A stretch of 64,000 nt of DNA from Panopea generosa (lineage: Eukaryota > Mollusca > Bivalvia > Adapedonta > Hiatellidae), in the NCBI GenBank assembly GCA_029582155.1, contig CM055905.1, positions 61,465,656 to 61,529,655 of the forward strand, written 5' to 3'. The notes under the pieces are model-generated. The model was not told the origin of the DNA. It worked only from the letters and a program-made list of their open reading frames with translations, and made no database searches. Below are positions 46,501-60,200 of the stretch, piece by piece. Made by a program: the position numbers and the translations under genes. Each line of letters begins with the position of its first letter. The stretch's first letter is position 1.

Positions 46501-49500
46501 TGAACAGTTGGGAGATGTGTCAACACTTTTACTGTACTTTACAATAGATATAGTCCTATAGAGCATAGGGTCTGGTTTCACGAAACATCTCAAACCAAGA
46601 TTTTCCTCAACTAGAAAATCTCAATTTCTCTAAAATATTAATACTCATGCACATTAAGTGATTATACAGAAATGAAGTCGTTACAAATCTCCACTTATTT
46701 GTTAAGGCCATTATGAGTTAACCCTTTACTCCATAGATACGCGTTTTCCCACACCAATCACAGAAGGTCTTTGAAAACAGTGCAGGAAGAGTTAAGATTG
46801 CTCATAACGAGCAATCTGAACACTTCCTGCACTGTTTTCCACTCTGTCAGTTAATATAAACATAATTCACCCATTACTGATACATGGTGAATTAATGCTT
46901 TCAATTTGGAAGAGTCCAAGAAAATGCTTATGGAGCAAAGGGTTAATTGCTAAATTATCATCCAAATTTTTCTTAAAAAGGGTAGTGGGGGAGGATTTTA
47001 TTTTTTTTTTTTTGTAATTATTTTGTATTTTTGTGTGTTTTTTCAAAAATAATATATTTTTTTTTTTTATGAAAATTAAAAGGGTCGAGGTGGGGGTGGC
47101 ATGAAAATTAAGAGGTGGGAGGGGATGATAATCTAGCAATTATTTTATTATGGCCTAAGCATAAATGAAATAAAGATCTACCTGTGTTATCAAATTATAG
47201 CATTTTAAAGATTTGAGTTGAGGTAAATCTCATGTTGAGATATTGTATAGAGAAGGTTATAGTGAAACAGGGGCCAGATACTTCAGTAAAGATAGATTTG
47301 TTTCTCAAAGTTTGACTGTGACACCCATGTTACCTAGGTTACCAAGTTTTCCCCCACAATTACTTTGTCTTACTCAGCTCACATGACATTTTAAACACTA
47401 GTGGCAGGCATTTCACTAACATTTGTAAGTTTAAGAAATTCTTGGTGTAAAATTTTAAGTTATGAGAAAAAAATTGGGAAATTCATTTACGGTTTCGCTT
47501 ACGTCATTTTATGAACGTTCGCAAGCTTAAATTGTAAATACAGAAGTACTTTGTTGGCTCAAACACGGATGGCTGAAACACCACATAATAGCTGAAACCA
47601 CTCATATCTGCATGGTCATGGCCAAATTTCCAGTTTGATGTATATACGTGTACATGTATGATATGATTTTAAACAATACTCGGGTCAAATAACCCTCAAG
47701 TTGAACTATTTTGTTCAATCCTGTCGGGTTCGAGCCTTCAAAGTTCTACTATAGTATTCTTTTTGACAAAGAATTGTAAAAATACTGTGCCAATAAAACG
47801 TTGCTAGGTGTCACAATTTGTTTGTATGAAATTCTTAAAACTTTCGAAGGTTAGTGAGACTTGGGCCCTTGTCATTTTAATTCATACAACCATTTTTATA
47901 AATCATTAACAGTGATTGTTTGTATTTTATAGTTAATAAATCCAGTGACTTAATTACAGAGACTGGCAGGCTTATATCATCATGATATACTCATCTGAAA
48001 TTTCGAGTGGCACCTTTAGTACATGTATTTCTTTAATAACTCTTTGAATTTTGTCTGAATTTGATAATTTTGGTAGCAGAAAAAGTTGATAAAATGAGGA
48101 CTCTTTATTTCCAATAATCAATTATTAAATAATATTTTTTTTTCAATTTTGAAAACAAAAAATATTGGATTTTCACAAGTTTTTTATATTTATTTTAAAC
48201 AAAAAAACATAGCTTACTTGTTTAAACAAATATATTTTACAAAGCATAGAAATTAAATATTTGTGTAGAAAGATGAAGAAGAAAGTTCTACATCTCTTGT
48301 GAAAAAGGTATTTAAAGAATTTTCTTAAAGATATTTAAAGAATTTTCTTATTTCTTACTTTTAAAATGGGTAAAAAATGAGAAAATGATTGAAAAAACAA
48401 AACAAAAACAGTAAGTGTAAGCATTTGTTTCAATTTTAAAATGAAACATTCACCAACCAAAATTACAATCAAACCATTTCGTTTAAATTGATACCAAAAT
48501 CACAAAAATATGTTAGTAAATAGTTCAGGAGGAGATGTGTTTCTAAGATTTATAAAACGCCAAATGCACCACCTGAAATTTAGGCAAGTGCCTGCAGTTG
48601 CCCATCTCTGTTTAAATGTCTCTGATAAATCGCACTAAACTAAAAAGGAATCTTGTAACTTAGTAACATGACATTGTGAGATCACATAAAATAGTTTTCC
48701 TAAATGAACATAATTGTAATGGACGTTGTGATTTGTTAATTCAAATAACTGAAATAGCAGTAATATTTATTAATTTTAAAGGTATTTAAACCAATGGAAA
48801 TTATGTGCTTTACTAAACTATGTATCAACTAGGTAACCGTATTCTGCCGATTATAGCACCCCCCCAGTATCACATATAGCTAATTTCATAGCCAATTTTG
48901 CTTGAAAGTATTCTGTATCCCAATATAGCAAGACTGTCTATATATTTATCACATAATTTATGGTGCAGGCATGTAATAAACCCGTGATATATTTTGATAT
49001 TAACCTTGTGTAATATCACTTTTGCATCCTAACTCAGTGTTTTCCATATAACTCGGCTCTTGTACATAAAATACCAAAGTACTTTCCGACTTGTCCTAAT
49101 ATATTAATGACTTCGATTTGTCTTGGTAAAATGACATTACTGGTATTTTGAGACTTTACGTCAGACAATGACTGCTGAAAACCTATGTCCAAACTTATAT
49201 GTTCCTTATATAGGTGATCTGTTTAATAAATGGTAACTTTACCATTTTCCTGAGTTATGTGATAAAAAGAATCTTACATTTGTGCATACTTATTATTAAA
49301 TTTATTAAACTCATTGTAAAAAATGATATAATGCTCAGCAGGAGCCTTGCATAAATTATTATTGCCAACTCATTTAATAAATTCAATAATGAGCGAGCAC
49401 TCGTGTAAGATCCTCTATATACTTGTTTGGAAATGTGAAAGTTGTTTACTGCTTAATATAATAAAATTAAATCATATTTATTTGATCAAATCCTTTCTAA

Positions 49501-52500
49501 TGAAAATATTGTATGCCAAAAAAAATTTAATATATATTTAGTTTAGTATTGATATATTTATTGTTTCCACTGGTTTGTAATACCTTAAGTGTGTTCCCAG
49601 TTTACCTTGTAATTACCGACACATTTATAACAAACCCCAGGATGGATTAACTATACCGTAACATTAAACATGAAGTTGTTTTGTTGTATGGTGTTTGGCG
49701 TCGCTTTCAAACTTTTCAGTCATATTGAGGCTGTGTCTGCTTGAGACATTATTCTGAGCGCTGTCACACTGAAGTATCATGCCACAGACACATAGTATGA
49801 TACCCCACCCAGTCACATTATACAGACACTGGACCGACCAAACCTAGGACTCTCCTCTCAATGCTGAGCATCAAGCCAGGAAGCTTCTTGTACCATTTTT
49901 AAAGACTTTGGTATAACCCGGTCGAGGATCGAACCCAAGACCTTCCGCATGCGAGGCGGACGCTCTACCACTAGACCACGTAGCGGTCTTTAAACATAAA
50001 GTGCCTCTATTTGTTTATAGTTTTCCTTACTGTTCAATTTAAGAAATCACTATAGTTTGTTAAAATTGAAGTCCCTGTATATTCATCAATATTTTTTTAT
50101 TCGTACCGTTTCTGTGTTTATATATTGTAGTTTCAATTGATTTGTGCTGTTTCGTTCAAAAAATGATAAAAAATCAAGATTTATATATTGAGAAATAAAT
50201 CAAAAGTATGACTAATGTTTAATTTTTAGAGTTTGGTACCAAATTTCAGAAAAATTGAATTCTCAAGTTTAAAACATCTTCACTAAATGTTGACAAAATT
50301 TCATTTTTCCTTGAATTTTAGCAATGCAGTTAGTAAAATATTTCAAATCAAGTAACCCTTAGATTAAGTTTTTCATGGATTTGAAATATATTGCAGAGTT
50401 ACATTAAACTACATGTGGTTTTCATAATTGTTTTCTTGCATTTCCAAGAATATGACAGGTCACCATTGTTCTATGTGTTTATATTAATTAAGACAGAATA
50501 AAAACCAATGCTTAGCAGACTTTGAGATCAAGTGGTGGGGGAGGGGGTAGTGTAGTGGATAGAGTGTTGGCCACTCATGCCAGAGGTAGTGGGATTGATC
50601 TTAAGCCCAATCAAACATTTCTATAAAAAAAATCAAGCTAATATAAATCAGTATGATCTAGTATGATTATGAGAACACAGTAATCTAGTTTTGATTGCAA
50701 ACATTTTTGCCAATTTTGTCAGTCTGTAATACTCAGGTTCCCCCCCCCCCCTTCCTTGGCCATGTGTTTGTGCAAGTAAAAACAATGTAGCTTGCCTAAG
50801 GAAAATGGCAGTTGCAACAAACATCAACTGCTGATTGTATTATTGACTTGTTTGATTGACAGCCCGCATCAGGTCATTTGTTTTCAAGTTAGAATTCTCT
50901 CCATTATAGAACATGCATGTGTTCCAGAGCTTTTGACTAACTCTGTATATTTTAGTACTAGATTATGTTCTCTGTTCAAGTCCTAAACCTTAGATATTTT
51001 ACATGTAGTATTGCCTGGTGATCCTCTGAAAGGTTTGTGGATTCTGGAACCCTGGTGTCAAATTAGTGACCACCACATGGGTCATCATTAGGGGCTTACA
51101 CTTAACACAATTTAAGAGCAACTTACAAAAACATTTCCTCTGAAGTATCAATTTAATCTACAAATTTGTTGCCAGTAGAGCAATTAAGGCCCACTAGGCC
51201 CTCTTGTATTAAACCCAAAATGTCCATCTCTTTGACATACACAATTAAATGTTTTCAAGTTTGAATTTTCTCTCTTTTAGAACATGCATGCGACTCCAGA
51301 GCTTTTTTCACTCTGTATAATTATTTTAGTGCTAGATATTTTCTCCGTATGAAACTTTTATAATAGATTTAATGGAATTTTTCGTTTTTTTACAGCCTAT
51401 AATTACTCATATTATTTATGTCAAATGGTTTATTTATATTAAAAAACAAACAATTATTTTTAAATTATTTTAAAAAACTTTATTAATTACAGTCACTTGG
51501 AAGGGAAATGAAGAGCTTCAGATTTGTCATTTTAATATCAATATAATTAGATTTTGTTATCATGCGTATAAACACGTATTATACTTGACTGTGATTAAAT
51601 TACAAAATGAAGCAGATTCTATATTCTATAATTACTTCCATGTTGACAAGGCTATAAGAACTTTATTCATATAAAGGACAATTAAAATCAATTGATTTTT
51701 TTTTAAAATAGGTGCTTTCCAATACTTTACTGTAGTGATTGTTCTGTATATGAAGTCCGGGCCCGATTAGCTCAGTCGGTCGTGAGTTTGAATCCCCTGC
51801 CCGGCAACAGTCTCTGTGATGATTTATATATGACATTGTGTCTCATTATCATTCATCTCTCACCACTGATTCAAGTGGGAAAGTTATCAGTTACTTGCGG
51901 AGATGGGGTGTGTTCGAGTACTGGTTAATCTCAGGAAACAGTGGTTAGGTTAAATGATCATCTGTTAGCCCTCGATGGAATAAAAAGGATGCTAAATATT
52001 CAATCAATCAATCAATCTGTATATGAAAGAGGGCCTCAAGACAGATAACTCTTAAAATTTGTAGAGATGAAGGTAGTTTAAGACGTTATATCCTTATATC
52101 AATGTTTCTGTTTGTTTTTTTGCACAGGAAATGTTTGACATCCTTTACAGTCTGGGTGCACGTGTTGATATACGTAACAGACAAGGGTTAACTCCCCTGA
52201 CACTGGCAGCAAAACTGGCAAGGAAGGAGGTGACTATATGTACATATTTAAACTTATTAATTTTCGTACAACTTAGACAATCAAGCTCGAAGTCCTCCCG
52301 GGCTAAGAACCAGTATCAAGCACATGCAGATAAGGCCATAATAAATTAATTGCTTCATTATCAATCCCACCAACCTCCTAATTTTCATGCCACACCGATT
52401 CTTTATATATTTAATGGAGAAAAAATGAAAAAGTAAAAAAAAAAATAGAGTAAATTAAAAAAAAATTTTCTCCTTCCCCTTTTTAAGAAAAATTTGGATG

Positions 52501-53709
52501 AGAATCTAGCAATTAATTTATAATGGCCTAAAATGTCTTGCTCACTGATACTACATATTTCTGTGGTGAAGGAGCAAACTCACTCTCCCCACAGTCCTGG
52601 AACCAATACTCTTCTATTTCTTGTTGTTGTGGGCTGGGCCCAATATGCTTGGTCTGTAGCACGTCTGACTATCAATCTAGGGGTTGTGAATTCGAATCTC
52701 CACCCGTCCACAGTCTGTGATGATTGTTATATTGTGTCTCAATTTCATTCATATCTCACTGTTGATTCAAGTGGGAAAGTTATCAGTTACCTGCGGAGAT
52801 GGGTGTGCTTGAGTACTGGTTACAAGATCTCAGGAAAGAGTGGTCAGGTAAACTGATCATCTGTTAGCCATCTGTGGCATAAAATGATGCTAAATAAATC
52901 AAACAAAGTTAATGGAGGTGACTACTGACACAGGTTTGTGTGTATAACTAACATGAGAACTACTTTCTTTTCTGCAGATGTATGAACACATCTTGGTGTT
53001 AATTCGGCAGATCTACTGGATATTTGGGAATGTTACATGCGCTGGATACCCTCTACCAGACATAGACACGATATCGGCTTCAGGAGAATTAGACAAATTC
53101 TCTGTACTCAATCTTGTTGTCTACGGGGTATGTATTTTGGTGTGAGATATGAAAATTAATTATTTAACACTTTCCCTGCCACTTTCGCTGATCTGCGACA
53201 AACTGTCAAGTGTCATTGTCGCCAAATGGCGATGTTGAATACTCAATTTGGGTCCGCATCCTAAACCAACACATTTTGTGACATACCAAGTGGGGTAACT
53301 CAAAGCAATAATGCTAGTTTATCTGGGAAATGCAAAAAAATTTTTTTCTTGATTTTGGAGGTGTTTAAATGAGTGAAGATATGTACCCTGTTTTACCATT
53401 TTACCAGAAAAAAGGGTTTTCCCAGAGAATTGGCAGCTCTACCTTTAGACCATCGCTGCGATGTATTTGAAACATATTTCAGTATATCCAGTCTATTATA
53501 TTGTAATAACCAGATGGAATGACTTATTTATATATGCAATTTTTCAACGTTTAAGGAGTCTGAGGGACATCTGGACATGATGGACGGACTGATTGTGAAC
53601 CTGCTTAAGGAGAAGTGGAAGGTGTTTGCAAGATATAGGTAAGTATTCAACCTCATTACAGCCCCAATTATGATATATAAGTAATGTGTAGCTTTAAAGC
53701 TCCAACTGT

Positions 53710-53748
<39 letters not shown>

Positions 53749-54127
53749 GGAGATAATTAAATTCACAACAACGAAATTTACGATTTTTGGGATCTTTTCA
53801 GATGCTCATTCACATTGCATGATATATATATGTCAATCTATATAATCCAACGGGTTTATAAATCTGTCCTTTATATAGCATGTGAGTAGTCTTGAATCCT
53901 TAACTGGATCCTACTCATATAAAGCTATCGCTTCATGTATGTAAATTTGTCCACCCTGTCCAGATGTGTTGCATGTAATTCCATAGTATATAAGTCATGG
54001 TCGACACCAAATTTATTGGTTTGGCAGAGGCCTTGATATTGTATCTATGGTTTGCATTGTAGCTAGGCGCACTCGCCGTAGTCTGATCTGTACATTTATG
54101 TCTTGGTTATTCACAAATAATTATCTC

Positions 54128-54202
<75 letters not shown>

Positions 54203-57200
54203 AGTGTGTAGCTTTAAAGCCCAAACTGCAATTTACAAGGAATGTGTAGCTTTAAAGCTCCAACTCTGATATTTAAGGAATGTGAAGCTTTAAAGCTCCA
54301 ACTGCGATATACTAATGTATAAAGAATGTGTAGCTTTCAAGCCCCAACTGCAATAGTTAAGGAATGTGTAGCTTTAAAGCCCCAACTGCAATATTTAAGG
54401 AATGTGTAGCTTTAAAGCCCCAGCTGCGGTGTAAAGCCACAAGATGGCTCTGGGGCAGGTTTTACATAATTCTATATATGATTCAAATCGGAGAACCCTT
54501 TTTCAAAAAGTCACTGCTGCATTTTTGTTATAATTTTGCAGACTAATAGATTATTATTAATACATTTAATTGTCAAAAAAGATATTTTCCAAAACATTTG
54601 TATTATATGCAGTTTGAAAAAAAAGAGTTAAATTCCAACTGCCAAACTTTTGAACTTCTAGGGAGGAGCTAAGTAAAATGTGAGGTCATGAACTCTATAT
54701 GATTAAATGGTAAACAAATACACATGGATCTGTGTTTGTTTCCACAGTAGAGTATTGATGTATTTCTAGCACAGGTAAAGAAAATAGCTGTTGTACATTA
54801 GTCATTCCCACATAACTCTCTGCCTTGGCAAGAAGATTTGGGCCTTTAATATATGGTATGTTTAGGCCATTTTTAATTCATTGCTAGATTATCATCCAAA
54901 TTTTTCTTAAAATGGGGGTGGTGGATTGGGAGGAGGATTTTATATATTTTTTTATTTTTGTCGGTTTTTAAAAAATAAAAAAAATAAAAAAATAAAATAA
55001 AATCCCCCCACCCCATCCTTGCTAAGAAAACTATTTTTTTTTCTATTTTTTTTTTATGAAAATAAAAAGAGTCAGGGTGGAATGAAAAATAGATGGCGGG
55101 CTGGGATGATAATCTAGCAATTAATTCATTATGGCCTTATATTTGTGGAATGTTTATCACTTGTGCCTGAAGAATCTTTGGTATGGTATGTGTTTAATTT
55201 GTCATTTGTTTCTCCAAAAAACTGTTAGGTTCTACCGGCGCTTTGTTATGTTCATCGTCTACTTCTTGTTGTTTGTGACGGCCTTTTTCCTGCGGCCTGG
55301 TACAGATCCATGTCCAACCATTGAACAGAAGAACTCGACCAATGGGATGATGCAGAATGTAACTATTATAGACAGTGGCTATCTGTTAAAGGCCTGCAGG
55401 ACAGAAGATAAGGTGAGAATGGGAACATTGCTACTTGATTGGTTGAAATCTAATCTCTTTTTGTGCCATTACAATTCAAAAATGGTAAAAGGGCATTGTC
55501 AGTTTGACAGATATTTTTGCAATTTTTGAAAAATCAAATCATTGGTGATACACGCTTGGTAATATGTTGACCTTAACATACCGGTATTCTACTTTAATAT
55601 ATGGGTGAGATTTGCACCTATTCTATATTTAGTTATATTTGTGCTATATACTGGTGTGCTGACACAACCTATTCTATTTTGCCATATAGGTGAGGTTTGG
55701 CATCGAGATAGTAGTGCTGTTGTGCGCCATATTTTACCTGTTCCTGGCCATGAAGGAGATATATCACCAAGGCTTCAACATATTTTTCACAACTCTGGTG
55801 AGTTTAATTGAAATGTTACTAAAGGTTGTCTTTAACCTTCAATAACTAAATATATGAATATTACCTAATTTTGCATAAAATATGTTTTTGGTTAATGGAG
55901 TGATTGTGTAAATGAGGACCAAGTTATTGGTTTATCATTTAGCAGAAGTTGGATTCTATTAAGCAGCCACTTGTCAAAAGTAGCCACATTTGCTTTTTAC
56001 CATTTCTATGTTTTCAGAGCAAATTAATCTGTATAAGGCAACAACCTGTCTTAAAAGGCCACTTTTGCTCCTTCCTTTAATTGGCTGCTTAAGACAGGTT
56101 TGACTGTATTTCCTTTTATTTTTCATCAATTTTATTCTATTAATACAGCGCGGGGCACCAGCCAAAGCTATGTTTTTGATGTCCTGTGTGTTTGTGGTGA
56201 TGATGCTACCAGGCCGGGCGGCAGGGGCATACCAGTATGAAGACATCATGGGTGTCCTGGCCATTCTGCTTACAGCGCCATACTTCCTCTTCTTCTGCAG
56301 GTAAGAAGCAAACAAAGCCCTAAGTACAGCTTATATTTCAATATGATATGTTATATCGTTATTTCCAAAATAAAAAATATATGTTCAGCATTAGAATGCA
56401 ACGTTATGATTCACTGGGGAGGGCCATCATAACGGCATTAACGTAATTATTATACAGTCAAACCTGTGTAAGTGGTCGCCTGTCTTAAACAGCCACCTTT
56501 GCCTTTTTTCCATTTCTATGCTGTCAGAGCAAATTAACTTTTATTAAGCAACCACCTGTCTTAAAAGACCACTTTTGCCACTTTTGCTCCTTCACTTGAC
56601 TGGCTGCTTAATACAGATTTGACAGTATACATGGAATAAGCATAATAAATACAAGCCATGCATACAGAAGGGATGACAAGTTGTATAGCATGACACTAAA
56701 ATGACCTAGTACAGGTTTAACCCTAGACTAATATTGGGTCACAATTACACACTTGCTAAAAATAGAAATATGGTTTCTATTCAGTAACCATGGACAGTTT
56801 CTTTAAATCAGTTGTTTTAATGAAATTTTGTGGAAAGGTTCCCAATTTGAATAAAGGGCCTGTTACATCTAGCTGATTTGGGTCGCCAGAGCTATACTGG
56901 AGCACAAATTTGGCGATTTTACGGGATCAGTAGTAGTACGGCAGGGCAACGGTATCACATCGTCAGGACATCGTCAGAACATCAGTGAAAAATTTAGCAA
57001 TGGCAGGTGATGGTAGAAATTTTTGAACATGCTAAAAAAATTTCTGCCATTGCCCTGCCAGAGCAAGAAACGGGACTACAACAGCAGTACTCCGTATCAC
57101 TTCATTAATGTCGGTAGAGCACCGGTAGCGCCCCGTAATGGATCAGGGGCTTTCTCGCCAGAGCTCTGCTGATTTTATTGCCATTGTTAATTTTTTGCTC

Positions 57201-60200
57201 TGGTTTAGTCCCAGCGAGGAACATCGGTATTGTGGGACAGGCCCTTAAAGAAGCTTGAGACTTCTTTTGAATCAGGTCAAAGTCATCATTATAAAAATTG
57301 TCTCTAAATAATTAGATTATTACATTTACAACAGTTACTGGTGTGATAATAATTACAACAAATCAAAGAACTTAAAGTACTGATAAACGGGCTATAATAA
57401 ATATTCATGCACTTTCCTGTGACTGATATTATTGTAGCGCTATGTTTATTTTATACAACAATTTTGAAAATGACATACATGTAACACAATGTCCACAAAA
57501 TGACATACATGTAACACAATGTCCACAAAATGACACACATGTAACACAATGTCCACAAAATGACACACGTAACACAATGTCCACAAAATGACATACATGT
57601 AACACAATGTCCACAAAATGACACACATGTAACACAATGTCCACAAAATAACACAATGTCCACAAAATGACACACATGTAACACAATGTCCACAAAATGA
57701 CACACATGTAACACAATGTCCACAAAATAACACATATGTAACACAATGTCCACAAAATGACACACATGTAACACAATGACCACAAAATGACACACATGTA
57801 ACACAGTGTCCACAATGTATCCATATTGATTGATTTGTTACATACTAGTATATACCGGTAATAATAAAATATATGAAAAAAAAGGAATAAAATGTATTCT
57901 CTGTTGCGTATGGTCATTTTGGAGGTAATCAAGACTGTATAAAGTTTAGGACATGATAAATTAATTGATAGATTCTCATCAAAATTTTTCTTAAAAAGGG
58001 GGAGGAGTGGAGGGAGAATCAAATTTTTTATACTTTTAAAAAACTAATTTTTTTTTGTTGAAAATATAGAGGGTAGAGGTGGCATGAAAATTAGGGGTGG
58101 ACGTGAATGATAATCAAGCAAATAATTTATTATGGCCTTAGCAAATTAAGACAAAGAAGTAAGAAGTAATGTAATGTGTTGTGTATGTAAATACGTAATG
58201 TCGAGTTAAAAATTCAAAATCAAAAGTCAATATACTTGATCGCAATTCAACAAATATTTTCATTTCAGAGGTGTTAGAATAGTTGGGCCATTTGTTGTCA
58301 TGATATATACCATGATCAAGGGTGACCTGCGGAGGTTCTTCATCATTTATCTTGTATTCATTGTGGGCTTCTCGCAAGGTAAGTTATTTATAGAAGTCTT
58401 ACGTGGAATTATTTTTATAAAATTAGAATTATTCATAAATTAAGATTTACCAGTAAGTTTACAAATTCTATAAATATGTTTCTAGGGTACAGCTCATTAC
58501 TGTTCTATCTACATATAAACATATAAGGAAATAGAGCAGTGTTGCGTTGAACCATTGGTTTGTAACTTTGAATTGGCACACTGCAATGCTGAAATAAGTT
58601 TTCCTCATGTTCATTGAAGAATTTCGGTCGACTCATCAATCTAGCAGGAAAATCTTGACAGCACCGAATTTAGTATAAATTCACAGATAACACGTCTTGA
58701 GGTCAACTATAGAATCACTTAGAGCACAGGCCCCGAAGTTATAAAAATTTCTGGTCGGGGATCGAACCCACGACCTTCCGTATGTGAGGCGAATGCTCTA
58801 CCACTAGAACACTGCTGTGGTCTAGACGGAAATAGAGTGATGTTCATTGATGATCAATGAAAATAATCTCGAACTTGTTTGTGCGTTGCATTGTTGTCTC
58901 ATTTAATTGATTACAATATCTTCTTGTTACACTATTCAAATATTTTAGAATTGGTCAATAAATGATAAATCTTCACCAAATCAAAACTATTTTTAGTTTT
59001 AAGTTCATTAATGAAGGCATAAATGAAAGTGTTGTCAGCTATGATGGTAAATCAAGTTGATAGAGTGTTGACCTGTCATGCCAAAGGTCGTGGGTTTGAT
59101 CTCAAGTTCAACCTGTATAATGAAAAAGACCGCACTCTGTACTGGCATCTGTTTCATCAGCATTTTCTGAAGGTTTTCTTTAATACTTAAAATTAAAAAA
59201 AAATAACAGTTTGGACTGGTTGTTAATCTATTATATAATCAATATCAATGAAACCATATGCAGCTTAACTAGAACCAGTCTAAAAACAAGATCTCCTGGC
59301 TGCTTGTTATAGATTTAAGTTTTTTAAGTATTAAAGTATATACTTATACATGTTAGTGAAACAAAAGTTTTGTTCTATGCAGGAAATTACCTTAAGAGCT
59401 GTTCATATAAGCTCTGGGCTGGCATCGCTAAAATAAATTGGAATAATGTTAGTACTAAGCTTATCACCCAGCAAAAGCTTAACAATGCTTAATTTTCAGC
59501 GATGACTATATGTTTTGCTGGAGTTAGCGGGAGCGTGTTCAGCAGCCCTGCCGAGGCAATATTGGCCTTCTTTGTAATGTCCCTCGGGGAATTTGGTGAT
59601 TTTTACGATTCATTTGACGAGGCTACCCATCCCGACATGGCCGTAGTGAGAACTGTGTGTCGTCGTCACATTCATACTTCACATGTATTGTAATACTATC
59701 ATCAGTGTTATATATATATATCAAGTTCTGTGTTACTTTTGTCTGTTGATAAATCTTTTCAGAAGTATGGCTTAATTTAATGGAAGGAAAAAGTATGCCT
59801 TGCATAACAAATTAGAGAAACTCTCGTATACATTATTCCATACAATGGTCTTGATGAAGGGAATTGTGTACAGTCAAACCTGTGTAAGCAGCCACCTCTA
59901 TTAATCAGCCACCTGTCTTAAGCAGCCACATTGGCTATTTCCCAATTCTATGCTTTTAGAGCAAATTAACCTGTATTAAGGCTTAAAGCAACAACCTGTT
60001 TTAAAAGGTCGGTTTTGCTCCATCCCTTGATTGGCTGCTAAAAACAGGTTTGTTTGTACATGACTTACCTCCTGTCTGAGTTGTGTTTACATATTTTGAG
60101 ACACGATTTGGCATACAGTAGGTCGGCCTTTTCCTTATTCAGCATTCAAACCTGTCTTTATAATTGCATTTATATTATTACTACTGCTCATGTTTGTATA

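Larger units (their letters stand above)
40605..52127 (+). other. TRPV intron 4 (11.5 kb)
   Basis: The longest intron. It contains repeats E and D, MITE-B (three copies), MITE-C, a SINE with a 13-bp target duplication, an intron-internal duplication (43 kb / 49 kb), repeat F and a possible 33-nt cassette exon at 45413. Stretches 41970-42060, 45500-46700, 47160-48930 and 49410-50750 show no other structure I can support. Confidence 0.7.

Noticed and set aside
57429..58022. Long minus-strand open frames (197, 120 and 115 codons) rich in [14 protein letters not shown] repeats
   Set aside because: They are produced by a 30-bp minisatellite whose unit length keeps all three frames open; no start context, splice support or domain.
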